Origin: Mycobacterium arosiense ATCC BAA-1401 = DSM 45069
GTDB lineage: Bacteria; Actinomycetota; Actinomycetes; Mycobacteriales; Mycobacteriaceae
Reading direction: 5' to 3'
DNA: 64,000 nucleotides
Assembly: GCF_002086125.1 (NCBI RefSeq)
Contig: NZ_MVHG01000001.1
Location: 62,001-126,000 of the forward strand
The notes beneath the pieces are model-generated. The model had not been told where the DNA came from, ran no database searches, and was given only the letters and a program-made list of their open reading frames with translations. A program made the position numbers and the translations under genes. Shown piece after piece: positions 19,561 through 28,598 of this stretch. The first letter of the stretch is position 1, and every line of letters begins with the position of its first letter.

Positions 19561-19914
19561 TCACAGCAGCCCGAAACGCGCCTTAACGTCCCTGGTCTGG
19601 AAGTGCTCGACGATGATGCCGAGCAGCGGGATGGTGCCGGACAGCAGCACGCCGACCGTCTTGCCGAGCGGCCAGCGCACCTTGACCGCCAGGTTGAACG
19701 CGGTCAATACGTAGATGAAATACACCCAGCCGTGGACCACTTCGATCCACCGGATCTCGTGGCCGAAGGCCAGGTGCGAGACGATCTCGTAGCACAGCGC
19801 GATCAGCCATAGACCGGTCGTCCACGCCATGATCCGGTAGCCGAGCAACGCGGTGCGGATTTTGTCGGCGGGCACCGCAGGCACTGGTGCTCCGGGCGTC
19901 TCCGGTGCGGTCAT
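19561..19914 (-). CDS. DUF3817 membrane protein (Rv1342c-like)
   Basis: 117 residues with three hydrophobic segments: about 28-50 (YRIMAWTTGLWLIALCYEIV), 60-80 (EVVHGWVYFIYVLTAFNLAV) and 85-105. It belongs to the DUF3817 integral membrane family. The HGxxY motif and GHEIRW loop are conserved; no function is known. I start it at ATG 19914, which overlaps the lprD stop (ATGA), rather than at a much longer in-frame extension. It is transcribed with lprD and converges on rdgB. Confidence 0.85.
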   Translation of the reverse strand: MTAPETPGAPVPAVPADKIRTALLGYRIMAWTTGLWLIALCYEIVSHLAFGHEIRWIEVVHGWVYFIYVLTAFNLAVKVRWPLGKTVGVLLSGTIPLLGIIVEHFQTRDVKARFGLL

Positions 19915-20291
19915 GGGGTTGTCCTCTTCTGTTTTTCGGCGTCTTGTGCGGCGAGCTGGGCCAGGTAGGTGTTGTACTCCCGCAGCGCGGGGTCGTCGGG
20001 TGCCGGCGCGGCGGGCTTGGGCCGCTCGGGTAGCAGCCCGGGGGGTATCTCCGTCATCGCGTCGGCGCACCGCGGCGGTGGTGGTTCGGATTCATAGCGA
20101 ACGAATTTGCGGTACGCGTATACGCAGAATCCCGCGAACAGCGGCCACTGCAACGCATAGCCGAGGTTCTGAAAGGAGCCCGAGACGGAATTGAACCTGG
20201 TCCACTGCCACCAGCCCAGGGCCAGGCAGCCGCATGCCGCGACGATTACCAGCGCGATGAGCGCGGGCCTGCGACGATGCGTAGTGGACAC
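19911..20291 (-). CDS. lprD: LprD-like membrane-anchored protein
   Basis: 126 residues, GTG start (STTHRRRPALIALVIVAACGC). One N-terminal hydrophobic stretch carries the putative lipobox VAACG, and a second hydrophobic segment follows (YALQWPLFAGFCVYAY). The C-terminal half is soluble and proline-rich (LLPERPKPAAPAPDDPALREYN). It matches Rv1343c, annotated as lipoprotein LprD. Because the cysteine sits inside a long hydrophobic segment, a simple two-helix membrane protein is an alternative. It is coupled to the DUF3817 gene and lies upstream of the tRNA-Leu. Confidence 0.78.
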   Translation of the reverse strand: MSTTHRRRPALIALVIVAACGCLALGWWQWTRFNSVSGSFQNLGYALQWPLFAGFCVYAYRKFVRYESEPPPPRCADAMTEIPPGLLPERPKPAAPAPDDPALREYNTYLAQLAAQDAEKQKRTTP

Positions 20292-20384
20292 CCCTTGACC
20301 GTACCGCTGACTATTTACCCCGACGAATTCGTCGAGCCCGTGCCGCCGGCTCGGTGGCGTCGCAAGCGATACGATCGGCAAGCC

Positions 20385-20468
20385 GCGGGCGTGGCGAAAT
20401 TGGCAGACGCGATGGTTTTAGGTGCCATTGCTCGAAAGAGCTTGAGGGTTCGAGTCCCTCCGCCCGCA
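20385..20468 (+). tRNA. tRNA-Leu (anticodon UAG)
   Basis: 84 nt. The acceptor arms GCGGGCG and CGCCCGC pair perfectly with discriminator A at 20468; CCA is not encoded. The anticodon stem AUGGU/GCCAU encloses the loop UUUAGGU, giving anticodon UAG, which reads CUN codons. A long variable arm (GCUC/GAGC) marks it as class II, and the T-arm GGGTTCGAGTCCC is canonical. It sits between lprD and the repeat-protein gene, where M. tuberculosis also has a tRNA-Leu. Confidence 0.95.
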
Positions 20469-20476
20469 CTGACGGC

Positions 20477-20800
20477 TTATTGCGGCGGGGGTGGCACGAC
20501 GGGTCGGCACACATTGGCCCCCGGGTCCCACCAGTTGCCGGGACCGCAGTCTTGGGGCGGCGGACCCCCTAACGGCTGGCAGGCGTTGGGCCCTGGGTTC
20601 CACCAGTTGCCGGGACCGCAATCGGGCGGTGGCGGCGCCCCTAATGGCTGGCAGGCGTCGGCTCCTGGGTTCCACCAATTGCCCCGACCGCAGTCTGGGG
20701 GTTGAGCGGAACTGGTCCCTAAAGACACCGCTGTCACGTACGCCGCGGGCGCTATCACCATCATGACGACGCCGGCGACCCGGCGAATAAGCATGCTCAT
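20477..20800 (-). CDS. Small secreted Trp/Cys tandem-repeat protein
   Basis: 107 residues. A signal peptide covers about residues 1-32 (IRRVAGVVMMVIAPAAYVTAV, probable cut near SAQ). The mature chain is three 24-residue repeats of DCGxGNWWxPGxxxCxP followed by a Pro-rich spacer, starting at D36, D60 and D84. Each repeat has one Cys pair (37/50, 61/74, 85/98), suggesting three small disulfide-closed modules outside the cell. I do not recognise the family beyond similar mycobacterial secreted proteins with WWNPG motifs. It ends nine bases from the tRNA-Leu on the opposite strand. A second ATG two codons in is an alternative start. Confidence 0.75.
   Translation of the reverse strand: MSMLIRRVAGVVMMVIAPAAYVTAVSLGTSSAQPPDCGRGNWWNPGADACQPLGAPPPPDCGPGNWWNPGPNACQPLGGPPPQDCGPGNWWDPGANVCRPVVPPPPQ
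20480..20695 (-). repeat. Three tandem 72-bp coding repeats
   Basis: The repeats occupy 20624-20695, 20552-20623 and 20480-20551 and encode the three 24-residue modules of the secreted protein. The first two are the most alike; the last (WWDPGANVCRPVV) has diverged. In-frame units of this kind may change copy number between strains. Confidence 0.8.
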
Positions 20801-21033
20801 CGGAAGGACCTTCCATCAGGCAACCTGTAGTTCTACAGATTGACCTTCGCCCTGAGTCTTAAACCGCCACCCGCGGGCGTGTTTGCTGGGCAGGGCTACG
20901 ACAGCCGCGCGCCAGGGCGAAAGCGGGCGGGCCCCGTCCTTTCGGCATTTCCGCCGGGCCGGCCGCACCGGTCGACCCCGAGGAGTCCGCACTCCAACAC
21001 GAGCGGGTCGCCAGGACGCAGGATTGGACCGTT
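20801..21033. other. Gene-poor stretch before the small charged ORF
   Basis: No convincing gene starts here. Short open frames on the + strand (from 20840 and 20883) are low-complexity Arg/Pro translations. The frame of the downstream small ORF stays open through the right part (from about 20863) but has no usable start codon there. The left end holds the promoter region of the repeat-protein gene. Confidence 0.4.
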
Positions 21034-21174
21034 GTGCAGGGCGTGCCCGATACGGGAGTGCACCGCCAGGCCGCGATGAAGCACCGTCAAGCGGCCGATG
21101 AGGAGGACCGCAAGCTCGCCGAGTTGAAGCGCAAAGAATCCGAAGCGGACCTGGCCCGCGACGTCGGCCAGTAA
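21034..21174 (+). CDS. Possible small charged protein or remnant of a gene
   Basis: From GTG 21034 the frame encodes about 46 residues ending QAADEEDRKLAELKRKES and ARDVGQ, a highly charged helical tail. Protein-like composition continues upstream (PVDPEESALQHERVARTQDW) to about 20970, but no ATG, GTG or TTG is available there after the stop at 20860-20862. Either a short protein starts at one of the GTG codons (21034, 21043, 21058) or ATG 21076, or this is the 3' end of a gene that lost its start. Function unknown. Confidence 0.3.
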   Translation: MQGVPDTGVHRQAAMKHRQAADEEDRKLAELKRKESEADLARDVGQ

Positions 21175-21178
21175 CCGG

Positions 21179-21601
21179 TCACGCCACGAAGCGGGCGCGT
21201 ACCTGGGGGGCCGGCAGCGGGCAACTGTCGTACTTGCCGCCGACGCGATAGCGGATCGCGGCGAACCGGTCGTAGAGCCAGTCGAGTATTGGGCCCGGGA
21301 CGATGCGGGCGAGGGCGAGCGCCCGCCACGGTCCGCCGAGGTAGTCCGCCACGCGCAGGACCGCCCGGGATCGGACGGCCACCCGTTCGGAGGGCCGGCC
21401 CGGGTCGTCGACAAACACCACCGAATCGACGTTTCCGATCTCGGGATGCCGCTCGAGGATCGCTTTGGCGAAGACGGTCTCCAATGCCGCAAAGCGCAGG
21501 GGACCGGCGGGATCGAAACGCAGGATCGTACGCACCGACCGATTGCACACCCCGCACACTCCGTCGTACAGCAGCACGGGCGCCGCTGACCCTGCGCTCA
21601 T
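21179..21601 (-). CDS. DCC-family thiol-disulfide oxidoreductase (DUF393)
   Basis: 140 residues. The motif LLYDGVCGVCNRSVR contains the DxxCxxC signature of the DUF393/DCC family, predicted thioredoxin-fold proteins of unknown substrate. The remainder (SVVFVDDPG, RSRAVLRVADYLGGPWR) is typical. I start at ATG 21601; the upstream in-frame 29 residues overlap the probable IdeR-box region and are unlikely to be translated. It is divergent from irtA, so iron control of this gene is possible but unproven. Confidence 0.8.
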   Translation of the reverse strand: MSAGSAAPVLLYDGVCGVCNRSVRTILRFDPAGPLRFAALETVFAKAILERHPEIGNVDSVVFVDDPGRPSERVAVRSRAVLRVADYLGGPWRALALARIVPGPILDWLYDRFAAIRYRVGGKYDSCPLPAPQVRARFVA

Positions 21602-21652
21602 GTTGTCCAGGATACCGACGGGCCCGGACGCCGGCCGCGGCGCAGATTGACG

Positions 21653-21671
21653 TATGGTAAGGCAACCCTTA
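21653..21671. promoter_or_regulatory. Probable IdeR (iron) box upstream of irtA
   Basis: TATGGTAAGGCAACCCTTA matches the mycobacterial IdeR consensus TTAGGTTAGGCTAACCTAA at 13 of 19 positions, with the GG(T/C)xAGGCxA..CCT core kept. It lies about 90 bp before the irtA start in the irtA/DCC divergent region. irtAB is an established IdeR-repressed operon in M. tuberculosis. Confidence 0.6.
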
Positions 21672-21759
21672 GTTTGTACTGGCCTCACGGCGGTGATGCC
21701 GCCGGGTCGTCAGATCGGCGAGCCGTTGCGGCGCGGGGCGCCGCGAGAAAGGACCGCAA

Positions 21760-24375
21760 ATGGCACGCGGGTTCTCCGCTGTGATGCTGCGCAGCTTCGG
21801 CGCGCGCGACCACACTGCGACGGTGATCGAAACCGTTCGGATCGCACCGCACTTCGTGCGGGTGCGCATGACGTCGCCGACGCTGTTCGAGGACGTGGAT
21901 GCCGAACCGGCTGCGTGGCTGCGGTTCTGGTTTCCGGACCCGGACGGATCGAAAACGGAATTTCAGCGCGCGTATACGATCTCGGAGGCGGACGTTGCCG
22001 CCGGACGCTTCGCGGTCGACATCGTGCTGCACGATCCCGCCGGCCCGGCGTCGCAATGGGCGCGCACCGTGCAGCCCGGCGCCACCATCGCGGTCATGGC
22101 GCTGATGGGTTCGTCGCGGTTCGACGTGCCCGACGAGCAGCCGGCCGGATATCTGCTGATCGGCGACTCGGCGTCCATCCCGGGAATGAACGGCATCATC
22201 GGGGTGGTCCCCGACGACGTCCCGATCGAGATGTACCTCGAACAGCACGACGACAACGACACGCTGATCCCGATCGCGCAGCACCCCAGGCTGCGACTGC
22301 ACTGGGTGACCCGCCACGACGAGAAGTTGCTGGCCGCGGCGATCGAAAACCGGGACTGGTCGGACTGGTACGCGTGGGCGACGCCGGAGGCCACGACGCT
22401 CAAGCAGGTGCGGACGCGGCTGCGCGACGAGTTCGGCTTTCCCAAGTCCGAGGTGCACGCCCAGGCGTACTGGAGCGCCGGACGCGCGATGGGCACCCGG
22501 CGCGGTGACGAGCAGGCGGAATCCGACAGCGCCGCACCCGTGACCTCCACGGAAGACGTTGCCGCGCGGCTGGATTCGGCGCCACAGGTGCCCGACGCCC
22601 CGCCCGAACCGGCGGCCCGGGGGCATTGGCGTGCCCAGGGCGCGGGCCGACTGCTCGCGCCGCTGCGCTCGGCGCTGATCCTCTCGGGTGTGTTGCAGGC
22701 CGTGATCACGCTGGTGCAACTGGCGCCGTTCGTGTTGCTGGTCGAGCTGGCCCGGCTCCTGGTCTCCGGCGCGCCCGCCGCCCGACTCTTCGACATCGGC
22801 ATCGCGGCGGTGTCGCTGCTGGGTTTGGGAGCGTTGCTGGGTGCGGCCCTCACGCTATGGCTCCACGTCGTCGACGCGCGGTTCGCCCGTGATCTGCGAT
22901 CGCGACTGTTGCACAAGCTGTCTCGGTTACCGCTGGGCTGGTTCACCGCACGCGGTTCGGGGTCGATCAAGCAGCTGCTGGCCGACGACACGCTGTCCTT
23001 GCACTACCTGGTCACCCACGCCATCCCGGACGCGGTCGCCGCCGCCGTCGCGCCGGTCGCGGTGCTGGTCTATCTGTTCGTCGTCGACTGGCGGGTGGCG
23101 CTGGTGTTGTTTTTGCCGGTCCTGGTGTACCTGGTGCTGACGTCGTCGCTCACCATCCAGTCGGGCCCGCGCATCCCGCAGTCGCAGCGCTGGGCGGAGA
23201 CGATGAGTGGCGAGGCCGGCGCATACCTGGAAGGTCAGCCGGTGATCCGCGTCTTCGGTGGCGCCGCCGCCTCCAGCTTCCGGCGCCGCCTGGACGAATA
23301 CGTGGGCTTCCTGGTCGCCTGGCAGCGCCCGCTGGCCGGCAAGAAGACGGTCATGGACCTGGTCACCCGCCCCTCGACGTTCCTGTGGCTCATCGTTGTC
23401 ACCGGCACCCTGCTGGTGGTCGCGGGCCGGATGGATCCGGTGACTTTGCTGCCGTTCTTGTTGCTGGGCACCACGTTCGGCGCGCGGTTGCTCGGCATCG
23501 CCTACGGTCTGGGCGGCATCCGCGCGGGCATGCTAGCCGCCCGGCGCCTGCAGAACGCCCTCGACGAGCCCGACCTCGCCGTGCACGACCACCACGGGGT
23601 CAACGGGGATCCGGCGTCGACGGTGGTGTTCGACCACGTCGGCTTCGGCTACCGGCCCGACGTGCCGGTCATTCACGACGTCTCGCTGACATTGCGGCCG
23701 CGGACGGTCACCGCGCTGGTCGGCCCCTCGGGGTCCGGCAAGTCGACGCTGGCCGCCCTGCTGGCCCGGTTCCACGATGTCGGGCAAGGCGCGATACGCG
23801 TTGGGGGACAAGACATTCGGTCAATGACCGCCGACCAGCTGTACGCCCAGGTTGGATTCGTGCTGCAGGAAACGCAATTGGTGCACGGGACCGTCGCGGA
23901 AAACATCGCGCTGGCCGTCCCCGACGCCACCGCGGCGCGAGTCGAACAGGCGGCGCGCGACGCCCAGATTCACGACCGCATCATGCGGCTGCCGGACGGC
24001 TACGACACCATGCTGGGCGCCGGCAGCGGGCTGTCGGGTGGTGAGCGTCAACGGCTCACGATCGCTCGGGCGATCCTGGCCGACACCCCGGTGCTGATCC
24101 TCGACGAGGCCACCGCCTTTGCCGACCCGGAATCGGAATACCTTGTGCAGCAAGCCCTCAACCGGCTGACGCGGGACCGCACCGTGCTGGTGATCGCGCA
24201 TCGATTGCACACCATCACCCGGGCCCACCAGATCGTCGTGCTCGACCACGGCCGCATCGTCGAACGTGGCACGCACGACGAGTTGCTGAGCGCCGAGGGC
24301 CGGTACCGACGACTCTGGGAGGGTGGTCGTCGTGACCGGGTAACCGCGGGCATGGCCCGCGAGGGGGCGCGATGA
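21760..24375 (+). CDS. irtA: IrtA: mycobactin ABC transporter subunit with N-terminal FAD siderophore-reductase domain
   Basis: 871 residues. Residues about 1-265 are a siderophore-interacting flavoreductase domain ([47 protein letters not shown]). It is followed by a six-helix exporter-type membrane domain (about 290-590) and a nucleotide-binding domain with Walker A GPSGSGKS near 655, signature LSGGERQ near 757 and Walker [10 protein letters not shown] near 777. With IrtB it forms an inner-membrane heterodimer that, despite the exporter fold, imports Fe-carboxymycobactin and reduces the iron. The start ATG has an AAAGGA ribosome site. It overlaps irtB by four bases. Confidence 0.95.
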   Translation: MARGFSAVMLRSFGARDHTATVIETVRIAPHFVRVRMTSPTLFEDVDAEPAAWLRFWFPDPDGSKTEFQRAYTISEADVAAGRFAVDIVLHDPAGPASQWARTVQPGATIAVMALMGSSRFDVPDEQPAGYLLIGDSASIPGMNGIIGVVPDDVPIEMYLEQHDDNDTLIPIAQHPRLRLHWVTRHDEKLLAAAIENRDWSDWYAWATPEATTLKQVRTRLRDEFGFPKSEVHAQAYWSAGRAMGTRRGDEQAESDSAAPVTSTEDVAARLDSAPQVPDAPPEPAARGHWRAQGAGRLLAPLRSALILSGVLQAVITLVQLAPFVLLVELARLLVSGAPAARLFDIGIAAVSLLGLGALLGAALTLWLHVVDARFARDLRSRLLHKLSRLPLGWFTARGSGSIKQLLADDTLSLHYLVTHAIPDAVAAAVAPVAVLVYLFVVDWRVALVLFLPVLVYLVLTSSLTIQSGPRIPQSQRWAETMSGEAGAYLEGQPVIRVFGGAAASSFRRRLDEYVGFLVAWQRPLAGKKTVMDLVTRPSTFLWLIVVTGTLLVVAGRMDPVTLLPFLLLGTTFGARLLGIAYGLGGIRAGMLAARRLQNALDEPDLAVHDHHGVNGDPASTVVFDHVGFGYRPDVPVIHDVSLTLRPRTVTALVGPSGSGKSTLAALLARFHDVGQGAIRVGGQDIRSMTADQLYAQVGFVLQETQLVHGTVAENIALAVPDATAARVEQAARDAQIHDRIMRLPDGYDTMLGAGSGLSGGERQRLTIARAILADTPVLILDEATAFADPESEYLVQQALNRLTRDRTVLVIAHRLHTITRAHQIVVLDHGRIVERGTHDELLSAEGRYRRLWEGGRRDRVTAGMAREGAR

Positions 24376-26123
24376 TTCGCACGTGGTTGAGGCTGGTTCC
24401 GGCGGGGCGCCGCAACCGGGTCATCACCTACACGGTGCTGGCACTTGTCTCCGTGGTGGTGCGGGCGGCGGCCACCGTTCTGCTGGTCCCTTTGGTGGGG
24501 GCGTTGTTCGGCGACGCCCCGCAGCGCGCGCTGGCCTGGCTGGGCTGGCTGACCGCGGCCACCGTGACCGGCTGGGTGATCGACACCGCAACCGCGCGTA
24601 TCGGTTTCAACCTGGGTTTCGCCGTGCTGGATCACAGCCAGCACGACGTCGCGGATCGGCTGCCCGGCGTGCGGCTGGATTGGTTCACCGCCGAGCACAC
24701 CGCGATCGCCCGGCAGGCGATCGCCGCCACCGGGCCGGAGTTGGTCGGTCTCGTCGTCAACCTGCTGACGCCGCTGATCTTTGCCGTCCTGCTGCCCGCG
24801 GCCATCGCGGTCGTGCTGCTGCCGGTCTCCTGGCAGCTGGGGGCCGCCGCGCTGGGGGGCCTGCCGCTGCTGTTGGGCGCGCTGTGGGCGTCGGCCCGTT
24901 TGAGCCGGCGCGCCGACTCCGCGGCGGCCGAGGCCAACAGCGCGCTCACCGAGCGGATCATCGAGTTCGCCCGGACCCAGCAGGCGTTGCGCGCCGCGCG
25001 GCGCGTCGAGCCCGCGCGCAGCCTGGTCGGCGATGCGCTGGCCGCACAGCACGGCGCCACCATGCGCCTGCTCTCGATGCAGGTCCCGGGCCAGCTGCTG
25101 TTCAGCCTCGCGAGCCAGCTCGCGCTGATCCTGCTGGCGGGGGCCACCACCGCGCTGACCGTGAACGGAACCCTCTCGGTGCCCGAAGCCATCGCGCTGA
25201 TCGTCGTCATCGTGCGCTACCTCGAGCCGTTCACCACCATCAGCGAGCTCGCGCCGGCGCTGGAGAGCACCCGCGCCACGCTCGACAACATCCGCGCGGT
25301 GCTCGCCGCGCCGCTGATGACCGCCGGCGCCGCTACGCGCGCGGGCGGCGCCCCGCCACGTATCGAGTTCGACGACGTCGTGTTCCGCTACGACGGCGCG
25401 GGCGCACCGGTCCTCAATGGCGTGAGCTTTGCGTTGGATCCGGGCAGCACGACGGCGATCGTGGGACCGTCCGGTTCGGGCAAGAGCACGATTCTGGCGC
25501 TGATCGCCGGGCTGCATGAGCCCACCGGCGGCCGCGTGCTGATCGACGGTGTGGACGCGGCGACGCTGGACCGCGAGGCCCGGCGGGCGGCGGCCAGCGT
25601 CGTTTTCCAGCACCCCTACCTGTTCCACGGGTCGATCCGCGACAACGTGTGCGCCGGAGATCCCGGCGCCGGCGACGACCGGTTGGCGCGGGCGGTGGCG
25701 CTCGCGCGCGTCGACGAGCTGATCGGACGGCTCCCCGACGGCGCCGACACGATCGTCGGCGAGGCCGGTTCGGCCTTGTCCGGCGGTGAGCGCCAGCGGG
25801 TCAGCATCGCCCGTGCGTTGCTCAAACCAGCGCCGATCCTGCTGGTAGACGAGGCGACCAGCGCGTTGGACACCGAGAACGAAGCCGCGGTCGTCGACGC
25901 GCTGACCGCCGACCCGCACACACGCACGCAGGTGATCGTCGCGCACCGCCTGGCCAGCATCAGTCACGCCGACCGCGTGCTGTTTCTGGACAACGGCCGG
26001 GTGATCGAGGATGGCACGGTCGACGAATTGCTCGCTGCCGGCGGCCGTTTCGACGAATTCTGGCGCCAGCAGCACGAAGCCGCCGAATGGTGCATCCTGG
26101 GCGGGCTAGCGCACCGCGGTTGA
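24372..26123 (+). CDS. irtB: IrtB: partner subunit of the mycobactin ABC transporter
   Basis: 583 residues: a six-helix exporter-type membrane domain (about 15-310) and a nucleotide-binding domain with Walker A GPSGSGKS near 366, signature LSGGERQ near 468 and Walker [12 protein letters not shown] near 493. It pairs with IrtA for ferric carboxymycobactin uptake. The ATG overlaps the irtA stop (ATGA), so the two subunits are translationally coupled. A GC-rich stretch of 60 bp separates it from the phosphotransferase-like gene. Confidence 0.95.
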   Translation: MIRTWLRLVPAGRRNRVITYTVLALVSVVVRAAATVLLVPLVGALFGDAPQRALAWLGWLTAATVTGWVIDTATARIGFNLGFAVLDHSQHDVADRLPGVRLDWFTAEHTAIARQAIAATGPELVGLVVNLLTPLIFAVLLPAAIAVVLLPVSWQLGAAALGGLPLLLGALWASARLSRRADSAAAEANSALTERIIEFARTQQALRAARRVEPARSLVGDALAAQHGATMRLLSMQVPGQLLFSLASQLALILLAGATTALTVNGTLSVPEAIALIVVIVRYLEPFTTISELAPALESTRATLDNIRAVLAAPLMTAGAATRAGGAPPRIEFDDVVFRYDGAGAPVLNGVSFALDPGSTTAIVGPSGSGKSTILALIAGLHEPTGGRVLIDGVDAATLDREARRAAASVVFQHPYLFHGSIRDNVCAGDPGAGDDRLARAVALARVDELIGRLPDGADTIVGEAGSALSGGERQRVSIARALLKPAPILLVDEATSALDTENEAAVVDALTADPHTRTQVIVAHRLASISHADRVLFLDNGRVIEDGTVDELLAAGGRFDEFWRQQHEAAEWCILGGLAHRG

Positions 26124-26183
26124 CCGCAACTGTTGCGGTATGCCTTACAGTTTGTCGGACGAGCTGTCGGCGCAGGAGGAGGC

Positions 26184-27266
26184 GTGCTTGTGGGTGCTGT
26201 GCTGTCGATACCGCGTTATCCCGGCGACGTGACCCCGCAGTGGTTGTCGGCCGCGCTGTCCGGCAACGGTGTGCCCGTCGAGGTTGCCGACGTCGACGTG
26301 GTCGCGATCGGCACCGGGCAGACCGGCGCGACCTACCGGGTCACCGCCCAGTACGCGACGGATCCCGGCGACCTGCCGCAAACCTTTGTCATCAAGCTGC
26401 CCGCCCAGGACGACACCGTGCGCGACCGGGTTGTCATCGGCTACCGCAGCGAATGCGCGTTCTATTCCTCGGTGACCGATCGCGTGCAGGTGCCCACCCC
26501 GCGGTGCTTCTATTCCGAGATCACCGACGATGCAATGGATTTCGCCCTGCTGCTGGCGGATCAGGCGCCGGCGGTGCAGGGCGATCAGCTCGTCGGCTGC
26601 GGGGAAACCGAGGCGCGCCTTGCGGTTACAGCGCTGGCCGGCCTGCACGCCCCCAGCTGGTGTGATCCCGTCTGGCTCGATTTCCCGGGCATCGCGTTTG
26701 GCCGGCCGGATGAGGCCGGTGCGGGCGGCATGGGCGAGGTGGCGAAGTTGAGCGCGGACATCACCCTGGAGAAGCTGGGCGGGCGGATGAGCGCCGAAGA
26801 CCGCGATACCTTCAGTGCGGCAATGGGTTTGATCGCACCCTGGTTGCTGTCCGAGTACGATCGGTTCGCCCTGCTGCACGGCGACTACCGCCTGGATAAC
26901 CTGCTGTTCGATCCGGAGCGAACCAGGGTCGCCGTGGTGGACTGGCAGACGCTCGGGGTGGGTCTGCCGGCCCGGGATCTGGCGTACTTCACCGCGACCA
27001 GCCTCGATCCGCAGCTGCGTGCCGACATCGAGGAGGGGCTCGTCACCGACTATCACCGCGCGCTGACCGCCGGCGGGGTCAACGACTACGACCGCGATAC
27101 CTGTTGGCGCGATTACCGCCTCGGCGTGCTGCAGGCCCCGCTGATCTCGGCGCTCGGTTTCGCGTTCGCGGCGGCCACCGAGCGCGGCGACGACATGGTG
27201 CTGACCATGCTGAGCCGCGGCTGTCGGGCGATCCGCGAGCTCGGGACGCTCGAGCTGATCGGCTGA
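26184..27266 (+). CDS. Phosphotransferase-like protein (APH/choline kinase fold, ecdysteroid-kinase-like subgroup)
   Basis: 360 residues from GTG 26184. The catalytic loop HGDYRLDNLLFD at about residue 231 and the metal motif VVDWQTLGVG belong to the aminoglycoside phosphotransferase superfamily; the long N-lobe with TYRVTAQY and FVIKLPA matches the DUF1679/ecdysteroid-kinase-like group common in mycobacterial lipid-degradation loci. The substrate is unknown and antibiotic resistance should not be assumed. AGGAGGAGG at 26174-26182 is four bases from GTG 26184 and seven from GTG 26190; either may be used. The gene lies between irtB and fabG2, which are adjacent in M. tuberculosis. Confidence 0.78.
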   Translation: MLVGAVLSIPRYPGDVTPQWLSAALSGNGVPVEVADVDVVAIGTGQTGATYRVTAQYATDPGDLPQTFVIKLPAQDDTVRDRVVIGYRSECAFYSSVTDRVQVPTPRCFYSEITDDAMDFALLLADQAPAVQGDQLVGCGETEARLAVTALAGLHAPSWCDPVWLDFPGIAFGRPDEAGAGGMGEVAKLSADITLEKLGGRMSAEDRDTFSAAMGLIAPWLLSEYDRFALLHGDYRLDNLLFDPERTRVAVVDWQTLGVGLPARDLAYFTATSLDPQLRADIEEGLVTDYHRALTAGGVNDYDRDTCWRDYRLGVLQAPLISALGFAFAAATERGDDMVLTMLSRGCRAIRELGTLELIG

Positions 27267-27270
27267 GCGC

Positions 27271-27699
27271 TCAGAGGTCGCCGGTGAAGTCGGCGCTGAG
27301 CCAGCGGTCCGGGCGGATGGTGAACAACACCTCTTCGACGCCTTCCATGCTTTGGGCGAACGCGCGGCCGCCCTCCTCACCGAGGTACCGGATGGCGATC
27401 GATTCCTGCAGGTCGGCCGGGGCCGGCTTGGTGGTCTCGACGATCGAGCCCTCGACCACCACGTACTGATACGGCGGCTCCTCGCGCTGCACCACCAGCG
27501 TCACCGCCCCCGCCCGCTCGATGAGGCGAGCTTTGCGGGTCGACGCCCCGGTCATGATCCGGATGTTTCCGCCAGGGGTGTAGTCGTACCAGATCGGGAC
27601 GCTGGCCGGCGGCCGGCCTTCGGTGGCGGCGACGGACAACACGGCCACGTGCTGGTCGGCGAGGAACTCTTGGCGCTCGGATTCGCTGAAAGCTCTCAT
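27271..27699 (-). CDS. PPOX-fold flavin/F420-binding protein (pyridoxamine 5'-phosphate oxidase-like)
   Basis: 142 residues. The split beta-barrel signatures are HVAVLSVAATEGRPPASVPIWYDYTPGG and IRIMTGASTRKARLIERAGAVTLVVQ. This fold binds FMN or F420 and several mycobacterial members are F420H2-dependent reductases; the exact cofactor is not readable. I start at ATG 27699 rather than an upstream TTG at 27711. It converges on the phosphotransferase-like gene with four bases between the stops and is about 50 bp downstream of the SDR on the same strand. Confidence 0.78.
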   Translation of the reverse strand: MRAFSESERQEFLADQHVAVLSVAATEGRPPASVPIWYDYTPGGNIRIMTGASTRKARLIERAGAVTLVVQREEPPYQYVVVEGSIVETTKPAPADLQESIAIRYLGEEGGRAFAQSMEGVEEVLFTIRPDRWLSADFTGDL

Positions 27700-27748
27700 G
27701 CCGAATGCCAACGTCCGGGCGACGAAGCTATTCCCGGGCGAGCGATGA

Positions 27749-28570
27749 TCAGTACTGCGTCGACCCCTGATCGACCGGGATCTGGGCGGCGGTGACCTTC
27801 CGCGATTCGTCGCTGGCCAGCCAGCACACGGTGTCGGCGATCTCCTCCGGCTCGGCGACCCAGTCGGGCAGAAACGGCGTGAGGACGTGCGACAGCTGTG
27901 GGTTGGTCTCCATGGTCCTACCCACCGCCGTGACCATGTCCCCGGAACCCATCGGGGTGTTCACCGGACCCGGGTGCACGCTGTTGACCCGGATCGAATG
28001 CTTGCCGAGTTCCGCGGCGAAGGCCCGCGCCAGCCCGGTGACGGCGTGCTTGCTGGCGGTGTAGTGAATCATGAACGGCTGCATCTTCATACCGGCCGCG
28101 GAACTGATCAGGATGATGGACCCGCCCCGGCCGCCCTCGATGATCTTGTCCGCACCGGCCATCACGGTGTTCCAGGTGCCGGTCACATTGATGTCCATGA
28201 CGTCGCGGAAGTTCTCCGGTGTGATCTCATCCCAGGCCTGCGGAGCCGCGACCCCGGCGTTGGCGACGATGACGTCCAGCCGGCCAAGCTCGGCCACGCC
28301 GTCGGCGACGGCCTTTCGCAGATTGTCGAGGTCGCGAGTGTCCACGACCGAGGCGATGATTCGGCGATTCGTGGCTTCGACCAGACGCACGGTCTCGCTC
28401 AGGTCGTCGGGAGTCGCCGGGTCGTAGGGCACGCAGGACGGGAGCTTGCCGGCGATGTCGACGGCGATGATGTCGGCGCCTTCGGAAGCCAGGCGCACCG
28501 CGTGCGCCCGGCCCTGGCCGCGGGCCGCGCCGGTAATGAATGCCACTTTTCCGGCAAGCTTGCCGCTCAT
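27749..28570 (-). CDS. Mycofactocin-type short-chain dehydrogenase/reductase
   Basis: 273 residues. TGAARGQGRAHAVRLASEGADIIAVDI, with Gln in the glycine motif and an insert (LPSCVPYDPATPDDL) after strand 2, is typical of the SDR subfamily tied to the redox carrier mycofactocin, which keeps NAD(H) bound. The active site is Ser-Tyr-Lys (LISSAAG; HYTASKHAV). The substrate is an unknown alcohol. AAAGGAG six bases before ATG 28570 decides the start and removes a 17-residue upstream extension. It is 28 bp downstream of the acyl-CoA dehydrogenase and probably cotranscribed with it. Confidence 0.85.
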   Translation of the reverse strand: MSGKLAGKVAFITGAARGQGRAHAVRLASEGADIIAVDIAGKLPSCVPYDPATPDDLSETVRLVEATNRRIIASVVDTRDLDNLRKAVADGVAELGRLDVIVANAGVAAPQAWDEITPENFRDVMDINVTGTWNTVMAGADKIIEGGRGGSIILISSAAGMKMQPFMIHYTASKHAVTGLARAFAAELGKHSIRVNSVHPGPVNTPMGSGDMVTAVGRTMETNPQLSHVLTPFLPDWVAEPEEIADTVCWLASDESRKVTAAQIPVDQGSTQY

Positions 28571-28598
28571 AATTCTCCTTTGACGGGTATGGCCACGG

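Noticed and set aside
20295..20317. TTGACC and TATTTA as a promoter for the tRNA-Leu
   Set aside because: The spacing of 11 bases is too short for a standard -35/-10 pair.
26145..27380. 411-residue minus-strand open frame opposite the phosphotransferase-like gene
   Set aside because: The plus-strand frame has kinase motifs; this one has none and overlaps the PPOX gene.
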